From: Dipylidium caninum
Taxonomy: Eukaryota; Platyhelminthes; Cestoda; Cyclophyllidea; Dipylidiidae
DNA length: 64,000 nt
Assembly (NCBI GenBank): GCA_017562135.1
Contig: QEYB01000368.1
Coordinates: 310,001 to 374,000 of the forward strand
Reading direction: 5' to 3'
This document shows, in pieces, positions 1 through 11,029 of this stretch (the stretch's first letter is position 1; each line of letters starts with the position of its first letter). The notes beneath the pieces were generated by a model that was given only the letters and a program-made list of their open reading frames with translations, ran no database searches and was not told the origin of the DNA. A program made the position numbers and the translations under genes.

Positions 1-795
1 ACCGTTGATGAATTTGCCTAACTGGCGGATGACAGAGGCTGACTGAAAGGCGATCTCACGGGTTGGAGAGATAACGATGGCCTGAACAGCTTTTTTCTTC
101 ACGTCAATCGCCTCCAGCGTTACTATAGCAAATACGACAGTTTTGCCCGTTCCCGATTTTGCCTACACGACAGAGAATGGAAACGAAGAAGCTGACAAGT
201 CACATATTTGCCATATGAAGATCAAGGCTTGCAAAGGGCACTTAATTTGGATCTATTTTCCAATCTACTCTAGTGAATTCTGAACACTACATTTCACTGT
301 TCATCATAAGAAAAAGGGAGGACAAAGACGCTCGCCTCCGATTGGGAGCGCGACAGGGAAAACGCAGACGTAGTCACCCGTTTGGGCGTCAAAAATCATA
401 AGAGAAGCAGGTTTTAGAAGTAGAAACATTGGAAATTAGGAGTGTGCTCGGTATTTGCGCACCCGAGTCGTAACAACTGGGCAGCTACGCGAAATTATAC
501 TTAGGAACTTTCAGTAATATAAACGAGGAAGGCACTGGTTAGGAACAATGATGACCTGCACGATAAGGTCGACTCCGAGGCGTCCGAGAGGAATGGCCTT
601 CACCTGGACGGGGGAGGGACGCTGGAAGCCAGCGGCACAAAGACCCTTCAGTACGTCCGCCGACAGACCCATATCGGCGAAAGAGAGATCCTGGCTGTCT
701 GTAGAAACGACATCCACGGTACGTTCCTCTACGTCCAGTCGGTGGGCGACACGTACTGATTCTGACTCCTCAGCCACCGAATTGTCAGTATCCTT
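1..795 (-). CDS. DDX20: DEAD-box RNA helicase DDX20/Gemin3, 5' part (partial)
   Basis: Two coding exons are visible: 795-556 and 162-1, separated by a 393-nt GT-AG intron (555-163). Exon 162-1 runs to the window edge. The first exon carries the aromatic residue and Q-motif region ([18 protein letters not shown]), ending GVDLIVQ. The second opens with AKSGTGKT (Walker A, motif I) and continues to SPTREIA (motif Ia). This Q-motif wording is typical of DDX20/Gemin3, the SMN-complex helicase used in spliceosomal snRNP assembly. Phase is 0 across the junction. The remaining helicase motifs (DEAD, SAT, HRIGR) lie outside the window. The start is unresolved: the exon opens at a strong acceptor (polypyrimidine then CAG, 796-797) and no in-frame ATG precedes the Q motif. 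Either a tiny upstream exon (ATG at 1049-1047 directly before a GT) or a trans-spliced leader supplies it. The family call is firm; the 5' end is not. Confidence 0.85.
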
Positions 796-1301
796 CTGCG
801 GTGGAAGAAGAGAGGCAATCTTAAATCAAGTTGGTAATTTGAGTTTGACCACAAGAAAACTTCAAGACACCGACCACGCGCGCTTCAGGGCCGCTGGGAT
901 CGGAACTAACAACCCTCGCTACTTTAACGCCGCCAGTAGCCCGGCTGAGCCACCGAATTTTGGTTGGCGCCAGTCCCGTCGGCGGCTCCAACGCCACAAA
1001 ACCGACAGCCCCCAGGGTTGGCACACTGGGCCCCTACTTAATGCACCATTCCAGACGTCGACAACCACAAACTGCAGAAGCACGATGCACACTTCAACGT
1101 CTTCACGAAGTTAACGCCTAACTTGGAGTGCTCGTCACTGCTTAGACAGTCGGTCAATGCCTCAAGGAAAGCTCACTTGCGCAAACATAACACGCAAAGT
1201 ACGCACAAGAAGTGGTACTTATTTGCCAAGTAAATCCATACAATCCCAATGAGACGAAAGATCCACGCACATCCACAAATAAAGGGGTGATTATACATTA
1301 T

Positions 1302-1307
1302 TTTATT
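1302..1307 (-). terminator. Poly(A) signal AATAAA for LRWD1
   Basis: On the minus strand this reads AATAAA, about 400 nt past the LRWD1 stop codon (1706). It is the best candidate 3'-end signal and leaves roughly 250-500 nt before the DDX20 coding region on the same strand. Confidence 0.5.
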
Positions 1308-1405
1308 AAAAATAAGATACAAATTTGTTTGCCGCAGAAGAATGGCTGAAAGAGGGTCTTCCTAAAAAACAAAACTCGCACTGATAAAGGGGGAGATGGA
1401 CAAAG

Positions 1406-1422
1406 ACACACACACACACACA
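1406..1422. repeat. (CA)n microsatellite
   Basis: A short perfect CA run in the LRWD1 3' region. Confidence 0.8.
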
Positions 1423-1705
1423 GAGAGACGATATTCTTCATGCAGTTTTGGCTGTGCCAGGGCGCACGCGATAAATAGAAAAAGGGAGAAAAGGGAAGGA
1501 GCAATAATGAATTGCGGAAAGTTCATGTGTACACGTAGAAAAGTTAAGCGGAGGAAGGCGGCGGTAGTGACGTTTCTGGCTGAGAAGGGGACTCGATCGC
1601 GGATGGATTGGGTTGAATCATAGCTTCCATGTTGGTGCCAGTGATCGTGGCAGGAATATTAATAAGAATAGTATCAACGGGGTCGCCCCCCTCCTCCGTG
1701 ACTGC

Positions 1706-4700
1706 CTACGCAGACTTTGATGCCGCCGTTGCCGCGATTGGTGCTGCCTCTGTCGTAGTAACGGTACTATCTGTCGTGGTTGACACCGCAGAAGGCACCG
1801 CTGTAGCCGCGGTAGTGATAGGAGGCGCATAACGCCAAATACAGACGAGGTTATTGTCGGTCACTGCTGCCAGGAAGTGGCCATCAGAACTCATCTGCAC
1901 ACTATTCACTACAGGATTCCGGAAACCGGAGGTGATGGATTCTTTCAGTTGTTGGTCCTCGTCCCTGTTACCTTGCACCGAACATTCTGGCCATTCCAAA
2001 ATCTGAGGTTAAAACTTAAGCTGTCACGGTAAATTACAAGATGGCGTCATGTAAAAGTGTTCACTTCAGTAAAGTTAACGCAATCATTTAAACAAAAGAC
2101 CAATGCAACGGGGGAGCAAACCCTAAGAACAGTTATGGAAACTAAGGTATTTGGGAAGTCTAGTGGGCACCGAATGACTGACAAAATAAAAACAGGAACC
2201 GACTCGAAGTTCTCTAAATAAGCAACATAGAAAGTACCTTAATAGGTTTAACGAAGAACTTCTTTCTACTGGACGAATGAAGGTCATCAAGGTAGGGGTC
2301 AAGGTCATAGATCCATATAGCACCCTCATTGTCTCCACAGATTACAGCACCGAGATTTTGACGCACTGACACATTGATATAAATTTCGTCTGTCTTCTGC
2401 CAATACAAATGTCCACGCATTTCAATTGGTACGACTCGTTGCAAGCCTAAACGGCCAAAAAAAGGAGAAATAGTAAAGAAATCTCAAAAATCCCTCCCAA
2501 AAATACACTTGCCGATAAATTTGCAGAGCAACGAGTTGGTTCTGCATTTGGTATTATTGTGACAGTAAATATACTAAAAAATCTCCAATGGCATTACCGA
2601 GCCACCAAATAAATATCTAGTTAAGATGGCTAAATATAAGCCTGTGAAGGAAACGACAGGTCCGAAATCACGAGGGAGTCAATAAGAATAACTCACCCTT
2701 ACGCCGTTCGAGTACGGCTGCAAAATCAAACACCATGATTTCTCCCGACTCCACCACTTTGATTACGAGAGAATTGTCACTCAACTGGGCCAATCCGTCA
2801 ATGCAGACTTCGTGGTCCACCTCCAGCTTGAGCTCCATGTCGGGTTCGCGTTCACGCTTCTCCAGTCGAAGATCGGTGATTTTCCATGCGAAAAGACCAT
2901 CTTCACAACCCGCAATCAAGTAGGCGTAGTGAGGCAAGGAAACAAGGTTTAACACCGGATTGACATCTAGTCTGGGACAACGAAGACGCATGAGCAACTG
3001 GTAGCGCGTCTTGTAGTCGGGAACTGAGGGCACACCGATGTCCCAAACAATCACGGAAGCCTGAGTACACAAGCATGAACGAAATGTCATGTTTTAGATT
3101 GATTAAATAGATAAGGATAGAAAAGCCTCGTTTAGAAATGAACTGGAACGTAGCTCACCTTTGAGTCCCCACTAAATAGTATAGTAGGTTGTGTCTGATG
3201 GAAAATCATAGCAGTTATGTCCTCTGTGTGGCCCTTCATCTCAGCGTAACAAACCAGCTGCTCCGGATGGAGCAAACGAATTTCACGCATTCGTCCGGCT
3301 GCTGCTAGAATGTTGGTACGCTTATTGCCCTTGACTTCCACAGTGGTCCAGGCGATTGTGTAGAATTCCTACATCAGACAAAAAACTTGAGCGCACAGAA
3401 TTCGACTTAAAATAATCACAGACACACCGCCATTTAGACGAGGTTCAACTCCAGATATAACAAATAGACTCACCTCTTCCATGTGCTTGAACCGTTTCAT
3501 CACCTTACCAGTGGCGCAATTGATGAGACAAACACACTCGCCACCGCAAGTAGCGACTACATGAGTAGTCTCCTCTGGGCGCAAGGGATTGGGCTCGAAA
3601 AGGCAGCGCCACACCTTGGTCTCGCTATCGCCAGCGTCATTGTCCTTCGCATGGCACCGAATGAAGTGGAGAGGGTCGTAGTCTATCATCGACGCATCCG
3701 TTCTTAGCCCTCCCACTGTGCCCGAGGGTGTCAGGTAGCTCGGTGTAAAACCGTAGGTTGGCTCCGCGCACAGGTCCCGCAGACTCCTACATAACATACA
3801 ATATAAAATACAGGAATAATGCACGTATTTCTAAAAAAAGTTTAAATGATAGATAGATTTTACTATCCATGTCAGTATAATTCATTCGCACCAAAAAACT
3901 TTGTTCCAAACTAGGTTAGACGAGTGTAGGAATAAAGGCCAAACAAAGATTCACCTGTGCATGCCGAGAGGTTTGCGTTTCTTTGGTCGTGGAGGCAGGC
4001 CAGCAGCATTGCCTCCTAGACCGGTGTCATCGAGGAGAATGCCACCGGCGGCAGCAGCTCTTTTCATATTCTGACCGCTTCGGAGCGTTGTGGCCGAATG
4101 CATCGGCGGTACGGCAGGCTTCTTAATGCTCCCAAGGTCACTAGGATTAATCTCACTCAAAGGAACCATGGCAGGCCCCGGTACTCCTGGCGTTCTGACC
4201 AAGGATCCGGGTTCTGTCTTGCGTGGGCGCCCTGGCCCGTTGCGTCTGGATAGGAGAATGGAAAATAAATAGGAACGGAAAAGAAATCTGAAACAAACAA
4301 TGCCTTCAAAATAGACTCATAGTCGTAAACGACAATTAAACACATTTCAACAAAAAATGATATGAACGAGTGATGTCCACAAGACGTCGAAAGAGAGCAT
4401 CTGAACTAACTTTCTCGGTGTAGCTTTTTGGCCGAGAGTTTCTTTGACAGTTTTCTTGTAGATTTCCGAAGCCATATAACCTTTTACATAGTCCTTGTTA
4501 CGCAATTCGCCGGGGAGAAATTCAGCAACAGGACGTCCCGAGATACCACTGGGGCGAACCACTGTCATAACGATTGAACGTCCAGCGCGTAGTGACTTGC
4601 CTAAGTGCATTTGATATGGCGGTTGACCCGACACACCGCCTATTTGCATCTGCCCTTGAGGCGTGACAGGGATCACCTGTTGTTGGGTAAGGCGACCCAT

Positions 4701-7700
4701 GCTATCCAAAACCATCATCTGCATAGGCTGATTTTGCTGCTGTTGTTGTTGAAGAAGCAGCGGATCAGGAAAATTTACCCCCAACAAATCATCCGCAGCA
4801 TCAAAGAGAGCCCTCTCTCCTAAAAGAATTTCAAATAACCAGTCAAGTATAAATAACTACGCGCTGACGATACTCATTTTAATGTAATAATGTAATGAGC
4901 GAGCGTGTACCAGCTGTTCGGGCTTCAGCCTCCCTTTCCTCCTCATCTTCCTCATCGCCCTTATAGTGTGCCGTAGGATGAAGGGGCTCATCTTCCCCAT
5001 CATCAACCACAATTGCCTCTCCCGAATCCACTACATTGGAGTGCGGTTCACCACTGGAACTTCCATCGACATTAGTAGAAAGCATGACAGCTGTCTCGTC
5101 GTCATCCACCACACTAGGTATCTCCGCATCGAGAGCCGCAGCCAACGCATTAGCGCGTTTTTCGCGTTCCCGATGAACAGCCGCGTCCACATCGGTTGTC
5201 TCCAAATCCGTTAATTGTTGTTGTTTCGATTGCAGATACTCGTCGACTATACGATACGCCTGAATAAAAAAGAAAACCTCACATTTGACACGTGAAAATT
5301 TTAACCATAAATGGCTAGAGAACAGAACATACAAGCAAATTTTTGTAAGGTACTACACTATCGTCAAGGATAAAGTTGTCCTTCAATTGTTGGATCATCG
5401 TCTCAATGATTCGCAGGCGGTCTTCTTGGGTGCTACTGGGTTGCAAGCGGGCTGAAAACTCAGTTTCCCATCTGGATCGAAGCTATAGGAGACCCAAAAT
5501 ATGTATACCTTGGTTACGGTTTGTAAGTTTAAGAAGTAGCAGTGTAAAAATTATCGTAAAAAGGGTACGAAGGAAACATCGGCTAAATGCCGATGTTAGC
5601 AAAATCATAAATAACTTTACCAAGTTAGAAAGGACGAATTAGAGACATTTAACAATGGGCATAATAAGAAATAGACTTGCATAAGGCTCCATAACAGCCC
5701 TCGCTTCTTGAAACACACGAATAGTGAAATCCAAACAGGTCTCATCGAAAAATTGACCATTGATGACTTTGAGTTTTGGACAAAAATATGCCAACATTTG
5801 AGGGTTTAGGAGCTAAATAGATCAATATAAGCGCAGTTAATACTAAATTAGTCGCAGTACAGAAGTGGTAGACACAAATGAACAATACGCCAAACAGATA
5901 AAACCAATTTTACGAACCTGTTTCAGTTTTTCATCAATAGTCAAACGTGTCAACTTCGGAAATTGTTCGATTAGAGGGAGATGATATAAATCGGTTGCCA
6001 GAAAGGCCTAATTTCTTCAAATTTGCCAGATGCAAGCGTCTAGGAAATACTCGAAGAGCGTTCTCGCTCAGGTCTAATTCCTTCAAATTAGTGCAGCGAG
6101 TTAAGTCAAAGGCATTCACACTTGTGTAGCCACAACAGGGAATTAAAAGTTCAGTCACATCTTCCAGGCTTTCCGCAGAAGATAAACGGAGAATCTCTGC
6201 CGCATCAAGCGGTGTATCGTCCTCCTCAACGATCAATTGAAGAGGACAATTTTCAAATTCAGCATCAGTACGTGGGTCAACAACAGTGAACTGGGCGCGA
6301 CCCAATTTCTCTAAGCTGAAGTCGGAGAGAAGAGCAATAGCTTGTGCACCTCCCAAAGGCGGGATTAGTTCGCTACTGTCAAGACCACAAGAGGATTCGT
6401 AATCAATAATGTCTCCATTATTGGCGTCGGATGTTGTGGTGATACTGAAACCACCACCACCGCCACCACCGCTACCGAAATCGCTGAGATATTCGCTTGA
6501 GTAGGTAAGTCCACAAGTAGGGTTTCCTCCAAACGTTGACTCATTGCCGTGAGTGCGCATCTGGCCAGAGGAAGTCTTGATGGCACCGGTACGCTGAGAC
6601 CTGAAAAAGAGCACGTACTATAACTTGTGGTAAATTGAAGGATAAACATAAAAAAATCGGTTCAAAAATGAGTTACTGTACGGCAGTTACTAGAGACAAA
6701 GTATCCACTAATCAAAGCAGTAAGATTTACCACCTATCACCATGTGTCGACTGGTGATGTGACGGGGAGGGCGGAGCAGGAATCCGAGATAATTGAAGGC
6801 CAGAAAGAGTAAGAACACGTCTAGCCCATTCAGTTAAATGAAGAGTGTGAGTGAGAAGACTCGGTCTCAGTTTAGCCACACAAGCAGCCGCCTCATTTAT
6901 GCCCAACTCGTATGGAGACAGCCGCGGAGAAGGCATTCTAGGGCCACTTTGGTATCGTCCGTAGATAGCACTCACGTCTCGAATATACTCCATTTCTTCA
7001 TCCAACCGCTCGGGACTAATGTTCATCAAACGAACAGCATCGGTGTAGACGAAATTTTCAACTAAACTACACTGATCTCTGCTTTTCAATGCTAGATTCG
7101 GCAATTCTGGAGCGAGTTCCTGGGCTGCACGAGCAATTATTGCATACTCTTGAGTCGTCAACTTGGGTTTTAAAGTATCACGTCTCGGTGCCAGTAAACC
7201 TGATTTTTGGAGAAGCATAGAGGCGCTTGCGGGAGCCGCAGTTGAAGGCCTAAGGGATTGCGTGCTTTCTTCGGCTTCCAACACAGCTCCTGAAGATGAT
7301 ACTGTAACGTAGTCGTCCATTGGGGTGTAATTAGCCGGACGCGAAATTGGAAACTCGAAACCGGTCATACGAACGGTTATTTTAGCCAACATAGCAAGAT
7401 CTCGTTTGTGAAAAATTGCCGCGGGTTGTATAACGCAGATTTGATAAGCCGCCTCATTCACAGCTTGCTAGATAAAAAGGTCAATCTAATATGTCAAATT
7501 TGTCAAACCAACCTCATAAAGAGGAAGAGCCTGTGAATGTGCTCCGGTGGCCTCGAAAACCATGGAATGTTTCCGTAGAGCTTCTATATGGTCAACGGTT
7601 TCTTCGTCCTCTCCCTTAAAATCCATAAGGTCCATCATTTCTTGGTAATCTAATTCAGTGCCAAACTTTTTGCTGTATGCGTCTGGTATGAAGTGACGAT

Positions 7701-7975
7701 CGTGTTCAACCAACACATTTCGAGCAGCTTCCTGGATAGCAGCTACGTGTTCGGAGTGAAGAAAGCCAGGATGCCAGTAATTCTGACCGGGGCGAGAGGG
7801 TCCCTCGCCACCTTCATACTAAAAAAGTCAAAATTAGACAAGATCTTACATTAACGCATTCTTCGACGGCCATTTCACTATCAATAGGCTCATCGCTCGA
7901 GGCTGCAGCAGCTGCAATGATGAGATTGTCAATATCGTTATTTCGCTCATGAGGATTCTGATCAAGTAGATCCAT
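1706..7975 (-). CDS. LRWD1: LRWD1/ORCA: leucine-rich repeat and WD40 protein, ORC-associated
   Basis: Fourteen exons by phase-checked joining: 7975-7850, 7818-7513, 7467-6734, 6600-5918, 5812-5681, 5482-5357, 5259-4911, 4819-4411, 4245-3955, 3786-3474, 3368-3159, 3060-2697, 2446-2238, 2002-1706 (about 1515 residues; human LRWD1 is about 650). The WD40 half closely follows human LRWD1 (VATCGGE, NILAAAGR, VIVWDIGVP, ICGDNEGAIWIYD). It follows leucine-rich repeats in exon 4 (NLKELDLSENALRVFP, NLKKLGLSGN). LRWD1/ORCA binds ORC and repressive histone marks and helps origin licensing and heterochromatin organisation in the nucleus. Between LRR and WD40 lie an acidic region, a Gln run and an AT-hook-like KRNGPGRPRK. 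Exons 1-3 add about 390 residues with no domain I recognise. Exon 4 needs one base dropped near 5986 to keep the LRR frame. The intron after exon 5 appears to use a GC donor. The gene is certain; exact N-terminal joining is less so. Confidence 0.85.
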
Positions 7976-10233
7976 AATACATGAGAGCAATCACAGCAGC
8001 GGCATACAAAACTACTATAAAATACACAAATGTTAGCATTGGCAATATCGGAAGAAAGCCATAACAAGACAAAGATTGTGGAACATAGTAAAAGGAATGG
8101 AATCAGATTTGTGTAGTCGCAGACAATAAAGAAGGGCCGGATAAGATTACTACGCAGAAAAAGATAACTGAAGGTAAATGCATTCCTTATTTTGTTGAGT
8201 AAGAAGTATTAAACGCGAAAAGTTGCTATGCCAGGACTCGAAGGAGTCCGCAAGGTGTTTCACCACATCCTGAGGCGTGTACATATGAATTATAATGTAT
8301 GATATGTATATTCGCAAGATTAGAGGGAGGGGCAAATAGGAAAACCTGAACTTAACACACTAAATTAAAAAATGGATCGTTCGACTGAGATCAAACCGGA
8401 CTCATCCCAACTGATATAAACAAAGAAAAATAGAAGAAAGACATGCAAAAACGCGACCTGAGACATTTAAATCAATTTTACAAAAGGTGTTTGGTCGAGA
8501 CGAGCGCCAAGACACATTAACAATGCAGTTAGTTTTAACTATTGCCTTTAGAGGGCGTGGAATGGAAACAAGATGGCTGGTTACCTCGGGTCAGCGATTA
8601 ATGCTTAGACTACGCGCGCCACTAACGATTCGATTTAAACATTTTTTCATTAAATATTTCGATAGATACGGTGTGTAAACATATTAAACCTTCATTGCCA
8701 GTCCAAATCAATTGTTTCTTGACAGGTAAACGCAACTTATTTAGCACGATTAAGGTTTTGAGGATTAAAAGGCACAGGAACTAACTATTCTGGGGAAATA
8801 GTGTAGGTTAGGCCCAATCACCGCATTCAAGCTGATATTTTGTGACATATTTCAGCGCTACAACTGGCCGCCAGATTAGGATAAGCAACGCTGAGCCCTT
8901 TTCGTTTTGTAGTGCAATAACGTAATAGTCAGTCCTGTTTTCTCAGTGTCCTCATACAGCTTGGACTAATTTTTCTGGCTCCTGACTCTATTGCACCTCA
9001 TACTTTTAAACCTCTGAGTTTATTGTCGCCATTCCGGAAGCGATAATTATCACACCTATTTTGTGCTTGCACCTCCTAACGTAAGAACAAAAGTCAAATT
9101 GAAGGTTCATTTGCCTGTTCTCTATATGCGCAGTTGACCTCTTCAACGCCAAACACATTGACCTATTAAACGCTATAAAAGTACACACAAGATTTAACCA
9201 AATTTTCCCCAAATTATATGATCACACATTGCCGAGGATAATCGGGGGACAAATGTATTCATATCATCCAGTTCAGCATTCTCCTTTGATGAATCTAAGA
9301 ACTCTTGTCGTAACTATGAAATCGGACCAAGTTTTACGGTCGCTATCGTGCATCATCTGAAACTTAATCAACGAGGAACAGGGGTAAAATAAGGGAGCCG
9401 TAGGACGCAACTGTGTTAGCCTTAGTGTCTAATGGGTTATAATTTTCAAGATGTCATATAGTCCACCAAGCAACTTTTCACATTTGCCTGACCTAATACA
9501 CTATCACAAGGAAATATCGCAAAGACATAGGAATACTTTTACTGAGAGATTTTGAGGGTCATGTATCATACTCTTCTCCATTAAATTATCATTACATCTT
9601 TTGAAAATGTGCAAGATAATGATGTCTCTCGTAAGACGACTGGATGGGTAATGACGGCAAGGGCAACACTTAAAATTCTTCTATTTGAAATATGATGTAA
9701 AATATGAATGAAAATAAGCCAAACGACATTCTCATTAGTCGGAATACTAATTTGATGTGCTGTCATATTACCAAACCAGTTCCAAAATGGACTTGGAATT
9801 CATTGTAATTTCGGGTTCCTTCCAGTATAACAAACTTAATCAAAGAGGAAGTGACAGGAAGTTCGGCTAACGTGTGCAATTTGAACTGCAATAGGTCAGC
9901 GATCTCCAATTCCAGCCCGCATTTAATAATCACTGCTTAAACTTAACATTAAAAACAAGAAATTTCTAATACGCACCATGAATGTGTACAATCCTACCAA
10001 CCAGCTCCGTAACAATGGTGCAGGTGAGACCATGGTTGCTACCTTTAACGTTCTAAAAATTTCACAGGCATCTGGTAATCAATTTCCGCTACGAATGTAC
10101 ATTCGAGCTTACTTATATGGTCATATAGTGTTTGTTAAACAAAAATAAGGTTGTAAATAGGCATGTATATACTTAAATGTATGGTGTACTCCCAAAAACA
10201 GTCGATCACAGCGGAGGTCAGGCAAATCTAATC
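7976..10233. other. Intergenic, AT-rich
   Basis: Between the LRWD1 start and the 14-3-3 stop (both minus strand). It should hold the LRWD1 promoter and the 14-3-3 3' UTR. I see only short unconvincing open frames, no repeats and no RNA gene. Confidence 0.5.
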
Positions 10234-11029
10234 TCATGACCTGCAGCAGCAGTTATTTTCCGCAGATTGCATATAGGACAACCATAGACTCATGTTTTCT
10301 TTCATAAGCCTCATAACAATCGCTGCCTCTTTATAAGGTTCCTCTGATAAGTTATCGAGTTCTGCAAGTGCGTCGTCATAGGCGGCTTGCAAGATTTTAT
10401 AAGCTTTGTCAGCTGCGTGAACAATATCGAAGTAAAATACGGCAAAGTTTAGGGCGATCCCAAGTCGTAATGGGTTTGTAGGGGCTAAGTTTCCCGATGC
10501 AGCTTCAAAAGCATTCTTGTAAGCATTTAAACCATGCTCTGCACAGTCGTTCCTATCATTTCCAGTTTCAAACTCTGCGAGATATCTATAGCAATCACCA
10601 ACGCTAACAACTATAAGAAAAAAAAGTCGTACAGTTTATAATAAAAGGGTTTAGCCTCTGGGTCCTGTTCATCCTTTAGTAAGCACGAATCAACGTACGC
10701 TAGGAGTTTGCGTGACATGTGGCGCATTTCGTTTTCAACAACCTCTTTGTACACAGAAAATATCTTAAATTCAGAGGAATCGCTCTGTTCAGACTTTTGT
10801 AAAGCAACAGATATTATGCCCCAGGCACGGCGTCTCGGAAGAAGAGCATTCTTATACGCCACAGAAAGTAAATTCCGCTCATCGGGTTTCAGCCCAACAT
10901 TCATATGCAAGACAGAGTCCATATACATAACCATGTCTACCGTAAACGTAAACAACTGCAAATACCATCAAATCGACCGGCTTGTTCAGCCAGTTTTGCG
11001 TTATACAGACATCCGTCCTTTGACACCAT
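10234..11029 (-). CDS. 14-3-3 phosphoserine/threonine-binding adaptor
   Basis: Three exons, 11029-10966, 10936-10633 and 10603-10234, separated by two 29-nt GT-AG introns, give a complete 245-residue protein. The start ATG gives MVSKDGCLYNAKLAEQAGRF, matching the family's N-terminal helix. ERNLLSVAYKN and RYLAEF follow, then NPLRLGIALNFAVFYF and LDNLSEEPYKEA. The phosphopeptide-binding set is present: Lys50, Arg57, and Arg129-Tyr130 (equivalent to K49, R56, R127, Y128 of zeta). 14-3-3 proteins are cytosolic dimers that clamp phosphorylated client proteins. The usual flexible acidic tail is replaced by a short end with three cysteines (ENNCCCRS). The second intron's acceptor was chosen because it restores the canonical spacing (FYYKLVGDCYRYLAEF). 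Isoform class is not assigned. It lies head-to-head with the SLC35 transporter gene. Confidence 0.9.
10604..10632 (-). other. 29-nt intron of the 14-3-3 gene
   Basis: GTACGAC, an eight-T run, then TAG at the acceptor. An alternative AG seven bases earlier would give a 22-nt intron, but would insert two extra residues into a length-invariant part of the fold. Confidence 0.75.
10937..10965 (-). other. 29-nt intron of the 14-3-3 gene
   Basis: Opens GTATTTG and closes GGTAG. Removing it joins AGRFD to DMVMYMDSV, the expected 14-3-3 helix 1-2 continuity. Confidence 0.8.

Noticed and set aside
821..1024. Open frame upstream of DDX20 (minus) considered as first coding exon
   Set aside because: It has no ATG (opens at GTG after a stop), and its sequence does not resemble a DDX20 N-terminus. 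It is more likely 5' UTR, intron or spacer.
10604..10632. A 22-nt version of the second 14-3-3 intron (earlier AG)
   Set aside because: It would leave two extra residues between FYYKL and GDCYRYLAEF, where the family length is fixed. The 29-nt version fits exactly.
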